Source: an uncultured Lachnospiraceae bacterium
Lineage (GTDB): Bacteria; Bacillota; Clostridia; Lachnospirales; Lachnospiraceae
Direction of reading: 5' to 3'
NCBI GenBank assembly: GCA_910588885.1
Contig: CAJUSQ010000013.1
Coordinates: 1 to 27,482, forward strand
Length of the DNA stretch: 27,482 nt
The notes below the pieces were generated by a model. That model made no database searches. It was not told the origin of the DNA and saw nothing but the letters and a program-made list of their open reading frames with translations. A program made the translations under genes and the position numbers. Shown here piece after piece: positions 1 to 6,614 of this stretch; position 1 is the first letter of the stretch; each line of letters opens with the position of its first letter.

Positions 1-515
1 GCTTTGAAGCCATTATAGTAGAAAAAAGGGAATATGAGCATCGGGAAATCAGCAGTACCTTCATTCGGGAGGAGATCCAAAAGGGGAACCTTAAGAAGGC
101 AAACCTGCTTTTGGGTTATGAATATTTTGTGAAGGGGACCGTGGTACATGGACGGGATATGGGGAAAAAAGTCCTGGGGATTCCCACCGTGAACCTGCTG
201 CCCCCTGCGGAAAAGCTGCTGCCCCCGTTCGGGGTCTATGTTTCCAGGGTGGAACTGAAAGACGGAAGATGCCTGGGAGGGATTACCAATATCGGAAGGA
301 AACCTACGGTAGAAGGGGGGAATCCGGTAGGCATTGAAACCCATATTTTTGATTTTGAAGAGGATCTGTATGGCAGGGAAGTAAAAATCCGCTTTTTGGA
401 CTTTCTGCGCAGCGAGAAGAAGTTTGAATCCCTGGATGCCCTGAAGGAACAGATGATACGGGATATTGGGTGCGGAAAAGCATATCTGCAAGAGTACAAG
501 AGGAGAAAGTTATGA
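1..515 (+). CDS. ribF: RibF, bifunctional riboflavin kinase/FAD synthetase, 3' part
   Basis: This is the C-terminal part of the enzyme that phosphorylates riboflavin to FMN and adenylates FMN to FAD in the cytosol; the start lies before the window and the frame is open from base 3. The first residues, containing ISSTFIREEI, match the end of the FAD-synthetase domain, where ST.IR is conserved. The riboflavin kinase domain follows, with GTVVHG, the GIPTVNL motif that binds ATP and magnesium, FGVYV, NIGRKPTV and ETHIFDF. The stop overlaps the start of the downstream transporter (ATGA at 512-515), which suggests translational coupling. In Firmicutes ribF normally lies near truB and just upstream of rpsO and pnp, and that order is recovered here with two extra genes between. 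The assignment is firm; only the missing 5' end is unknown. Confidence 0.96.
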   Translation, partial: FEAIIVEKREYEHREISSTFIREEIQKGNLKKANLLLGYEYFVKGTVVHGRDMGKKVLGIPTVNLLPPAEKLLPPFGVYVSRVELKDGRCLGGITNIGRKPTVEGGNPVGIETHIFDFEEDLYGREVKIRFLDFLRSEKKFESLDALKEQMIRDIGCGKAYLQEYKRRKL

Positions 516-2149
516 ATATCATTTTATCATTGCTGGGTGGATTGGGGCTGTTTTTGTTTGGCATGAAGCTGATGAGCGAGGGCCTGGAGAAAGCAGCCGG
601 GGACAAGCTAAGAGGTATATTGGAAGCGATGACGAAAAACCGCCTGATCGGAATTCTCGTCGGAGCCGTATTTACGGCGATTATCCAGTCCTCCAGCGCA
701 GCGACGGTTATGGTGGTGAGCTTTGTAAATGCCGGGCTTATGACCTTAACCCAGGCAGCCGGGGTAATCATGGGTGCAAATATCGGTACAACCATTACCG
801 CACAGTTGGTGGCCTTTGATCTGGCCGAAGCGGCTCCGGTCTTTGTGTTCGTCGGCGTTATCATGATGATGTTTTTCAAAAAACCGATCATAAAGAAAGT
901 AGGAGAAGTGGTCTTAGGGTTTGGCGTCCTGTTTATGGGCCTTAGCATGATGTCCGGTTCTATGGGAACCTTAAAGGATTCTCCGGAGATTGTCGGGGCG
1001 CTGTCCAGCCTGAAAAACCCGTTTTTGGCAGTCGTGGTGGGAACGGTTGTAACGGCGGTAGTCCAAAGCTCCTCCGTGACCGTAAGTATTCTGCTTTTGA
1101 TGGCATCCCAGGGGCTTTTAGGACTGCCGATCTGCTTTTACACGATTCTGGGCTGTAACATCGGCGCCTGTATGTCGGCGCTCCTTGCCGGGTTAAGCGG
1201 GAAAAAGGATGCCAAGCGGGCGGCATTGATCCATTTTTCCTTCAATGTAATCGGTACGGTTTTGATGGCGCTGATCCTTGCTTTGGGCATGGACTACATA
1301 GAAGCGGGAATCCTCCATTTGTCCGGAGGCAGCCTGGGGCGCAGCGTGGCTAACGCCCATACGTTAATAAAAGTATTCCAGGTAATTATCATGTTCCCCT
1401 TTGCGGGCTGGCTGGTGAAGCTGGTGAATTTCCTGGTGCCGGGACAGGATCAGGATGGGGAAGAATTCGAATTGAAATATATCGGAAAAACGGCGGTATT
1501 TTCTCCTACTACGGCGGCCGTGGAAACCATCCACGAAATCGAAGCCATGGGGGACCTGGCCATGAAAAACCTGCAGGATGCGGTGGATGCTTTTTTCGGG
1601 AAAAATACCGAGAAGGCAGAACAAGTGTACGGTGTGGAAAAGAAGCTGGATTTCCTATGTAAGGAAATTACGGATTACCTGGTGAAAATCAACCAGAAGG
1701 AACAGCTGCCCCTGGCGGATTCCGTCCGGATCGGCGCGTTGTTCCATGTGGTAAATGATATTGAACGAATCGGGGATCACGCGGAGAACATCGCGGATGC
1801 CGCAGTTTCCTTTACGGAAGACGGGCTGGAATTTACCAAAAAGGGTTCGAAAGAGCTGCTGGAGATGTATGAAAAAGTCAGGGAAATTCTTACCATGTCC
1901 ATGGAAATGTTCAGTACCGGGAAAAAGGAGCACCTGGATCAGATCCTGGCGTTGGAAAATGAAATTGACGAACTGGAACGGTCATTGCAGAAATCCCATG
2001 TACGACGGCTGGCCAAAGGGAAATGCAGCCCTCAGGCAGGGGTGATTTATACCGACATGGTGACGGGCCTGGAGCGGATTGCCGACCATGCTACCAATAT
2101 TGCATTTTCCATACTGGATGAGGATCCCGAGGAAGATTTTGAACTATAG
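512..2149 (+). CDS. Na+/phosphate cotransporter (NptA/PNaS family) with PhoU-like tail
   Basis: A 545-residue integral membrane protein predicted to import inorganic phosphate with sodium. The transport half contains two inverted Na_Pi_cotrans repeats, each with the diagnostic QSSS motif (about residues 59-62 and 185-188), and many hydrophobic helices up to about residue 320. From about residue 335 to the end it is soluble and helical with the PhoU pattern (RIGALFHVVNDIERIGDHAENIA and a second GLERIADHATNIA), the usual arrangement in bacterial PNaS proteins, where the tail probably senses or regulates. I chose the ATG at 512 rather than one at 470 because it overlaps the ribF stop, sits 7 bases after AGGAG in AGAGGAGAAAG, and gives the typical start MNIILSLLGGLGLFLFGM. 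No good terminator with a T-run lies right after it; the hairpin at 2337-2370 may serve. Confidence 0.93.
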   Translation: MNIILSLLGGLGLFLFGMKLMSEGLEKAAGDKLRGILEAMTKNRLIGILVGAVFTAIIQSSSAATVMVVSFVNAGLMTLTQAAGVIMGANIGTTITAQLVAFDLAEAAPVFVFVGVIMMMFFKKPIIKKVGEVVLGFGVLFMGLSMMSGSMGTLKDSPEIVGALSSLKNPFLAVVVGTVVTAVVQSSSVTVSILLLMASQGLLGLPICFYTILGCNIGACMSALLAGLSGKKDAKRAALIHFSFNVIGTVLMALILALGMDYIEAGILHLSGGSLGRSVANAHTLIKVFQVIIMFPFAGWLVKLVNFLVPGQDQDGEEFELKYIGKTAVFSPTTAAVETIHEIEAMGDLAMKNLQDAVDAFFGKNTEKAEQVYGVEKKLDFLCKEITDYLVKINQKEQLPLADSVRIGALFHVVNDIERIGDHAENIADAAVSFTEDGLEFTKKGSKELLEMYEKVREILTMSMEMFSTGKKEHLDQILALENEIDELERSLQKSHVRRLAKGKCSPQAGVIYTDMVTGLERIADHATNIAFSILDEDPEEDFEL

Positions 2150-2217
2150 AAAAGGGATAATGGTTCCCACTATTCGGAAAGAGGCCGGATTCTGGCTTCC
2201 TTACTGTATTGGCCTGT

Positions 2218-2241
2218 GGCCGTGCAGCGCAGTGCACGGCC
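2218..2241. repeat. Perfect 9-bp inverted repeat after the transporter gene
   Basis: GGCCGTGCA (2218-2226) and TGCACGGCC (2233-2241) form a perfect GC-rich stem with a 6-base loop. There is no T-run after it, so it is not a canonical intrinsic terminator. It may stabilise the 3' end of the transporter mRNA or help stop transcription. Confidence 0.5.
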
Positions 2242-2264
2242 CAGGAGGGAACAGCAACCGAAAC

Positions 2265-2291
2265 TGTTACGAAATGTTACATAAATATTAC
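2265..2291 (+). promoter_or_regulatory. WalR-like boxes upstream of the NlpC/P60 promoter
   Basis: TGTTAC at 2265-2270, TGTTAC at 2275-2280 and TATTAC at 2286-2291 lie in the same orientation, 10-11 bases apart, ending 7 bases before the -35 element. The essential cell-wall response regulator WalR (YycF) of Firmicutes binds TGTWAH-N5-TGTWAH. The second and third boxes have the exact N5 spacing with one mismatch; the first pair has N4. WalR typically controls cell-wall hydrolases such as NlpC/P60 proteins, which fits the downstream gene. No WalRK genes are in this window. Confidence 0.4.
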
Positions 2292-2298
2292 AAAAGTG

Positions 2299-2327
2299 TT
2301 GACAGAATGATACTTTGTTGCTATAAT
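2299..2327 (+). promoter_or_regulatory. Consensus sigma-A promoter for the NlpC/P60 gene
   Basis: The -35 TTGACA (2299-2304) and -10 TATAAT (2322-2327) both match the consensus exactly with a 17-base spacer. Transcription should start near 2334, giving a leader of about 68 bases that begins almost directly with the hairpin at 2337-2366. Confidence 0.9.
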
Positions 2328-2336
2328 GGCAAAGAT

Positions 2337-2370
2337 AACAGTAGGATATGAAATAATCCTACTGTTTTTT
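2337..2370 (+). terminator. Terminator-like hairpin in the 5' leader of the NlpC/P60 gene
   Basis: AACAGTAGGA (2337-2346) pairs perfectly with TCCTACTGTT (2357-2366) around a 10-base AT-rich loop and is followed by more T residues (2367-2370). It lies only a few bases after the predicted transcription start and about 25 bases before the ribosome binding site. It could stop read-through from the transporter gene, attenuate the new transcript, or act as a 5' stabilising hairpin; the sequence does not decide which. Confidence 0.6.
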
Positions 2371-2401
2371 CTTGCAAAGTGATTCAGTCAGGAGGCCGAA
2401 G

Positions 2402-3496
2402 ATGAGAAATAAGAAGAGTTTGATGATAGCTATGGCAGCAGCGGTTTTGGTATCGGTGAGTTCATTCCCCAGCTATGCAGCAGGTGTGAACGCGGGGATT
2501 TCCGCAGTTTTTGGTGATAATTTGGCAGTACAGACCAATTTAAATAAAACGGCAGAGACACTGTCCATGACCGGAGGGCCGGAAGCCGGGACAACAGCGC
2601 CGGAAGTACAGGCGGCGCCGGAAGCAGCGGTACAGGAGCCGGCAGCTCCGGCAACGATCTGCGGATATACGAATTTGGGAGTTGCAAATGTAGAGAATCA
2701 CCTGAATGTCCGGGAGGGCGCCGGGGAAGAATATGATCTGGTAGGGAAGCTTACCAAGGACGGCGGCTGTGAGATTTTAGAGGCAGAAGGGGAATGGTAC
2801 AAGATCCAGTCCGGGAAGGTAACCGGTTATGTGAAGGGCGAGTACCTTTTGACCGGAGAAGCGGCTGCGGCACGGGCTCAGGAAGTGAAGACCACCGTTG
2901 CAACGACGAATACACAGACCGTATATCTGCGTACGGAGCCCAATACGGATTGTACCATCTGGACGGCAATGCCGGAAGGAGAGGATATCCTTGTGATCGA
3001 AGATCAGGGAGAATGGGTGAAGGTAGATTTGGACGGCGATGAATGCTACGTCTATTCCGAATATGTAGACCTGTCCGAGCAGCTGCCCAAGGCTATGACC
3101 ATGACGGAAGTACGCTATGGAGAAGGCGTGTCCGATGTCCGGGTTGCATTGGTGAACTATGCCTGCCAGTTTATCGGAAACCGTTACGTTTGGGGAGGGA
3201 CAAGCCTGACCAACGGTGTGGACTGTTCCGGATTTACCATGCGGATCTATGAGCAGTACGGTATTTACCTGCCCCATAAGGCCAGCGCACAGGCCGGTTA
3301 CGGTACCCGCGTCAGCGCTTCCGAAGCAAGGCCGGGTGATTTGTTCTTCTACAGCAACGGCAGCGGTATCAACCATGTGGCAATCTACATCGGCAACGGC
3401 CAGGTCGTACACGCAAGCACCCCCAAGAGCGGCATCAAGATTTCCAATGCGTTCTATCGTACCCCCGCCTGCGTAACCCGTCTGTTAGGCGATTAA
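2402..3496 (+). CDS. Secreted SH3b-SH3b-NlpC/P60 peptidoglycan endopeptidase
   Basis: A 364-residue exported hydrolase predicted to cut peptide stems of peptidoglycan (NlpC/P60 enzymes cleave gamma-D-Glu-meso-DAP or equivalent bonds). It starts with MRNKKS, a hydrophobic core and a likely signal peptidase site after SYA (about residue 27). An Ala/Pro/Glu-rich linker (about 60-85) is followed by two bacterial SH3 domains (about 95-150 and 160-220), both with the LNVR/LRTEP signature, which should bind the wall. The catalytic domain covers about 240-364, with nucleophile Cys275 in GVDCSGF, His325 in NHVAIYIG and His337 in VVHAS. The ATG at 2402 is preceded by GGAGG (2391-2395) and gives a proper signal peptide; a longer frame from 2372 does not. 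It is transcribed from its own promoter (2299-2327). Substrate specificity is inferred from family. Confidence 0.93.
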   Translation: MRNKKSLMIAMAAAVLVSVSSFPSYAAGVNAGISAVFGDNLAVQTNLNKTAETLSMTGGPEAGTTAPEVQAAPEAAVQEPAAPATICGYTNLGVANVENHLNVREGAGEEYDLVGKLTKDGGCEILEAEGEWYKIQSGKVTGYVKGEYLLTGEAAAARAQEVKTTVATTNTQTVYLRTEPNTDCTIWTAMPEGEDILVIEDQGEWVKVDLDGDECYVYSEYVDLSEQLPKAMTMTEVRYGEGVSDVRVALVNYACQFIGNRYVWGGTSLTNGVDCSGFTMRIYEQYGIYLPHKASAQAGYGTRVSASEARPGDLFFYSNGSGINHVAIYIGNGQVVHASTPKSGIKISNAFYRTPACVTRLLGD

Positions 3497-3503
3497 AAAA
3501 CAG

Positions 3504-3532
3504 TTTACAACCAACAAGGGCTATGGTATAAT
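3504..3532 (+). promoter_or_regulatory. Sigma-A promoter for rpsO
   Basis: TTTACA (3504-3509) and TATAAT (3527-3532) are separated by 17 bases. The start would be near 3539, giving an unusually long leader of about 250 bases before the rpsO start codon. Confidence 0.85.
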
Positions 3533-3536
3533 ATGA

Positions 3537-3680
3537 GCACTTAGTGAATGCGTGCCAAAGGCACGGCATGAACTTAGTGCGAATAATACCGCGCCGAGCG
3601 CAGCGAGTGTGCATCCCCCGGAGGGACCGTGTCCGCTTGCGGACATGGTAGAAGGCTTCCGAGTGTGCACAGCGGGCTGC
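3537..3680 (+). repeat. Structured GC-rich element in the rpsO leader, possible dispersed intergenic repeat
   Basis: The element starts with a long hairpin (3537-3580): GCACTTAGT pairs with ACTTAGTGC with one T-T mismatch, and an inner arm ATGCGTGCC pairs with GGCAC-GCAT with one bulged G around an AAA loop. A second 10-bp hairpin lies at 3626-3649 (ACCGTGTCCG / CGGACATGGT, one G-T pair). GAGTGTGCA occurs twice (about 3605 and 3661). The GC-rich, hairpin-dense composition with GAGCGCAGCGAG is unlike the AT-rich leader around it, which suggests an inserted, possibly multicopy element. This cannot be confirmed from one copy. Confidence 0.45.
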
Positions 3681-3686
3681 CGGAAA

Positions 3687-3765
3687 CTAAAATGTAGAAA
3701 AGCCCATATTCAGTAAACGGATACTCCGACCCTTACTTAATATTTTGCATTTTAGGAAAATGGGC
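3687..3765 (+). promoter_or_regulatory. Candidate S15 autoregulatory leader with interleaved helices
   Basis: CTAAAATG (3687-3694) is perfectly complementary to CATTTTAG (3748-3755), and GCCCAT (3702-3707) is perfectly complementary to ATGGGC (3760-3765). The order A-B-A'-B' means the two helices either form a pseudoknot or exclude each other. A small hairpin, AGTAA/TTACT (3712-3716/3733-3737), lies between them. Ribosomal protein S15 is known to repress its own mRNA through leader structures, including a pseudoknot in E. coli. The second helix ends about 13 bases before the ribosome binding site, so it could control access. Confidence 0.5.
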
Positions 3766-3791
3766 GATTTACAAAAAAGGAGGTTATCAAT

Positions 3792-4058
3792 ATGATAGCA
3801 AAAGAAAAGAAGCAGGCAATTATTGCCGAATATGCAAGAACACCGGGCGATACCGGTTCACCGGAGGTGCAGATTGCGATTCTGACCGCAAGAATTCAGG
3901 AGCTGACAGAGCATCTGAAAGAGCATCCCAAGGATCATCATTCCAGAAGAGGTCTCCTTAAGATGGTAGGACAGAGACGTGGTCTTCTTTCCTATTTGAA
4001 GAAGGTTGACATCGAGAGATATCGTTCTCTGATTGAGCGTTTAGGTATCCGGAAATAA
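3792..4058 (+). CDS. rpsO: 30S ribosomal protein S15
   Basis: An 88-residue protein, the usual length for S15, a primary binder of the 16S rRNA central domain. The hallmark stretches GDTGSPEVQIA, LTEHLKEHPKDHHSRRGLL and GQRRGLLSYLKK are all present and complete. The start is fixed by AAAGGAGG at 3777-3784. The gene has its own promoter, a long leader with possible autoregulatory structure (3687-3765) and a strong terminator directly downstream (4118-4145), so it is probably transcribed mainly as a single gene. It is followed by pnp, as in most bacteria. Confidence 0.98.
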   Translation: MIAKEKKQAIIAEYARTPGDTGSPEVQIAILTARIQELTEHLKEHPKDHHSRRGLLKMVGQRRGLLSYLKKVDIERYRSLIERLGIRK

Positions 4059-4117
4059 TTTTTATGCACAGGAATGATTGATAAATAATTATCAATAGGA
4101 AAGAACTACTCAGGATA

Positions 4118-4145
4118 AATAGAGCGGAGTTGTCCGCTCTATTTT
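4118..4145 (+). terminator. Intrinsic terminator after rpsO
   Basis: AATAGAGCGGA (4118-4128) pairs perfectly with TCCGCTCTATT (4133-4143) around a GTTG tetraloop, and is followed by a short T-run ending at 4145. A classical Rho-independent terminator separating rpsO from pnp. Confidence 0.9.
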
Positions 4146-4155
4146 CGAGTAACCT

Positions 4156-4286
4156 GACAGAAGATAGGATCCGAGACCACTGATATGTGCAGAAAGCATT
4201 TTTGAGGAAAGAAAAAGCAGTTTTTACTGCGCCCTTCCGAGGGAGGGAATGTTCTGCCCGTATCAGTAGTTTCGGTATCTTCTGTC
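4156..4286 (+). promoter_or_regulatory. Long double-stranded leader upstream of pnp
   Basis: The arms 4156-4185 and 4261-4286 form a long imperfect duplex. GACAGAAGATA pairs perfectly over 11 bases, then GGAT is bulged, then 15 further positions pair with one G-T and one C-A. Inside, GCAGAA/TTCTGC and CATT/AATG (4190-4200 with 4248-4256) extend it, and two small hairpins close it: GCAGT/ACTGC around TTTT (4217-4230) and CCCT/AGGG around TCCG (4232-4243). The duplex ends about 15 bases before the AGGAG of pnp. In E. coli, pnp is autoregulated through a leader stem cut by RNase III and then trimmed by PNPase; a similar logic is possible here but is inferred. Confidence 0.65.
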
Positions 4287-4315
4287 TGAACTAAAAATGA
4301 AGAGGAGATACGAAT

Positions 4316-6415
4316 ATGTACAAGAGTTATTCCATGGAGCTTGCCGGACGGACATTAACCGTAGAAGTAGGCAGGGTAGCGGCACAGGCAAACGGTGCGG
4401 CGTTTATGCATTATGGGGATACGGTGGTGCTGTCTACGGCGACGGCTTCTGACAAGCCCCGGGAAGGAATAGATTTCTTCCCCTTAAGTGTAGAGTTTGA
4501 AGAAAAGATGTATGCCGTAGGAAAGATTCCCGGCGGTTTTAATAAGAGAGAAGGAAAGGCTTCCGAAAATGCGGTGCTGACGGCCCGTGTAATCGATCGT
4601 CCCATGCGGCCCTTGTTTCCGAAGGATTACCGGAATGACGTAACCTTAAATAACCTGGTTCTTAGTGTAGATCCCCAGTGCCGTCCGGAGTTGGTGGCCA
4701 TGCTGGGCTCTGCCATTGCCACCAGCATTTCCGACATTCCCTTTGCCGGCCCCTGCGCCACAACCCAGGTCGGGATGATTGACGGTGCATTTATTGTCAA
4801 TCCTTCCCAGGAACAGTGGAAAAACGGGGATTTGAACCTTACCGTGGCGTCTACGGCGGAAAAAGTAATTATGATTGAAGCCGGAGCCAATGAGATACCG
4901 GAAGCAAAAATGATCGAAGCCATTTATATGGCCCATGAAATCAATCAGCAGCTGATTGCCTTTATCAATCAGATTGTTTCGGAGATTGGGAAGGAGAAGC
5001 ATACTTATACCAGCTGTGCCGTACCGGAAGAGTTGTTTACGGCGATCAAGGAACTGGTACCTCCGGCAGAGATGGAGGAAGCCGTATTCACCGATGATAA
5101 GCAGACCCGGGAAGCCAATATCCAGAAGCTGACCGAACGGCTGGAGGAAGCCTTTGCAGAGAAGGAAGAATGGCTGGAGGTTTTAGGAGAAGCCGTTTAC
5201 CAGTATCAGAAGAAGACGGTCCGCAAGATGATTTTAAAAGACCGGAAGCGTCCGGACGGACGGGCCATTGACCAGATCCGGAAGCTGGCTGCGGAAATAG
5301 ATCTGATCCCGAGAGTTCACGGTTCCGCAATGTTTACCAGAGGACAAACCCAGATTTGCGACGTGGTAACACTGGCGCCCTTGTCCGAGGTACAGCGGAT
5401 TGACGGATTGGACGAGAACGAAGTAAATAAGCGTTATATGCATCACTATAATTTCCCCAGCTATTCCGTTGGGGAGACGAAGCCCAGCCGCGGGCCGGGA
5501 CGCCGGGAGATCGGACACGGGGCATTGGCAGAACGTGCCCTGATTCCGGTACTGCCCAGCGAAGAGGAATTCCCCTATGCGATTCGTGCCGTATCCGAGA
5601 CCTTTGAGTCCAACGGTTCGACCTCCATGGCATCCACCTGCGCTTCCTGTATGGCGCTGATGGCAGCCGGGGTTCCCATTAAGAAGATGGTAGCCGGGAT
5701 TTCCTGCGGTTTGGTAACCGGGGAGACCGATGAGGATTACATTGTCCTGACGGATATCCAGGGACTGGAAGACTTCTTCGGAGATATGGACTTTAAAGTG
5801 ACCGGAACCCGGGACGGTATTACAGCCATCCAGATGGACATTAAGATTCACGGGCTTACCAGGCCGATCGTGGAAGAAGCGATTGCCAGAACCCGGGAAG
5901 CAAGGCTGTTTATTATGGATGAAGTAATGTCCAAGGCAATTGCAGAGCCCAGGAAGGAAGTAGGCCCCTATGCCCCGAAGATCATTCAGATCCAGATTGA
6001 TCCCCAGAAGATCGGAGACGTGGTTGGACAGCGCGGGAAGACCATCAATGCGATCATTGAACAGACCGGGGTTAAGATTGATATTTCCGACGACGGGGCA
6101 GTATCCATCTGCGGAACCGAGCGGGAAATGATGGACAAGGCCGTGGAAATGGTACGGATGATTACCACGGATTTTGAAGCCGGACAGATTTTCACCGGAA
6201 AAGTCGTAAGTATTAAGGAATTCGGCGCTTTTGTGGAATTTGCGCCCAGCAAGGAAGGAATGGTGCATATTTCCAAGATTTCCAAGCACAGGATCAACCG
6301 GGTGGAAGATGTGCTGACCCTGGGAGATAAGGTGACGGTAATCTGTCTTGGAAAGGATAAAATGGGTCGCATCAGCTTCAGTATAAAGGATGTGCCTGCC
6401 AAAGAAAAAGAATAG
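4316..6415 (+). CDS. pnp: Polynucleotide phosphorylase (PNPase)
   Basis: A 699-residue phosphorolytic 3'-5' exoribonuclease, the usual full length. The domain order is standard: first RNase PH-like domain (about 10-145), helical domain (about 150-235), second, catalytic RNase PH domain (about 310-545, with GRREIGHGALAERAL), a KH domain (about 555-615, with IGDVVGQRGKTINAI) and an S1 domain (about 622-692, with GAFVEFAPSKEGMVHIS). It degrades mRNA and can add 3' tails, acting in the degradosome or alone. The ATG at 4316 follows GAGGAGA (4301-4307). It is separated from rpsO by a terminator and preceded by a 130-base structured leader; no convincing promoter was seen between them, so it may depend on read-through or a weak start in the leader. 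The identification is secure. Confidence 0.98.
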   Translation: MYKSYSMELAGRTLTVEVGRVAAQANGAAFMHYGDTVVLSTATASDKPREGIDFFPLSVEFEEKMYAVGKIPGGFNKREGKASENAVLTARVIDRPMRPLFPKDYRNDVTLNNLVLSVDPQCRPELVAMLGSAIATSISDIPFAGPCATTQVGMIDGAFIVNPSQEQWKNGDLNLTVASTAEKVIMIEAGANEIPEAKMIEAIYMAHEINQQLIAFINQIVSEIGKEKHTYTSCAVPEELFTAIKELVPPAEMEEAVFTDDKQTREANIQKLTERLEEAFAEKEEWLEVLGEAVYQYQKKTVRKMILKDRKRPDGRAIDQIRKLAAEIDLIPRVHGSAMFTRGQTQICDVVTLAPLSEVQRIDGLDENEVNKRYMHHYNFPSYSVGETKPSRGPGRREIGHGALAERALIPVLPSEEEFPYAIRAVSETFESNGSTSMASTCASCMALMAAGVPIKKMVAGISCGLVTGETDEDYIVLTDIQGLEDFFGDMDFKVTGTRDGITAIQMDIKIHGLTRPIVEEAIARTREARLFIMDEVMSKAIAEPRKEVGPYAPKIIQIQIDPQKIGDVVGQRGKTINAIIEQTGVKIDISDDGAVSICGTEREMMDKAVEMVRMITTDFEAGQIFTGKVVSIKEFGAFVEFAPSKEGMVHISKISKHRINRVEDVLTLGDKVTVICLGKDKMGRISFSIKDVPAKEKE

Positions 6416-6432
6416 AGATTTTAGAAGTAGAA

Positions 6433-6474
6433 AAAGCCTGTTTTTGGCCGGAATTGGCCGGGAGCAGGCTCTTT
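6433..6474 (+). terminator. Terminator-like hairpin after pnp
   Basis: AGCCTG (6435-6440) pairs with CAGGCT (6465-6470), and inside it GGCC (6446-6449) pairs with GGCC (6456-6459). The T-tract after it (CTTTCCTTT) is interrupted, so termination may be moderate. Confidence 0.5.
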
Positions 6475-6483
6475 CCTTTGAAA

Positions 6484-6550
6484 TTTTATCGAAGTAACGG
6501 GAACAGGCTGTTTATCCTGTGTTTTATCGAAGCAACGGGAACAGGCTGTT
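6484..6550. repeat. Two direct copies of a 29-bp sequence after pnp
   Basis: Copies at 6484-6512 and 6522-6550 begin TTTTATCGAAG and end GGGAACAGGCTGTT; they differ at one base and have a 38-base period. They lie between the pnp terminator and the protease promoter region. There is no coding role; it looks like a recent local duplication. Confidence 0.85.
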
Positions 6551-6614
6551 CCGCCCCGGTCTTTGGTGTATCAGCTTTTTCGGATTTTGCATATGATAAA
6601 ATAAAAAGGAAACT

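Noticed and set aside
1..110. FMN riboswitch near ribF
   Set aside because: The window begins inside the coding region, so no leader is present.
304..948. Minus-strand open frame of 214 codons over ribF and the transporter
   Set aside because: Lies opposite two well-supported overlapping genes and has no family features.
3537..3680. CRISPR or integron attachment site
   Set aside because: There are hairpins and one short direct repeat, but no regular repeat-spacer pattern and no integrase gene nearby.
5234..6289. Long minus-strand open frame (351 codons) opposite pnp
   Set aside because: It is the antisense shadow of a fully conserved gene; no ribosome site and no recognisable domain.
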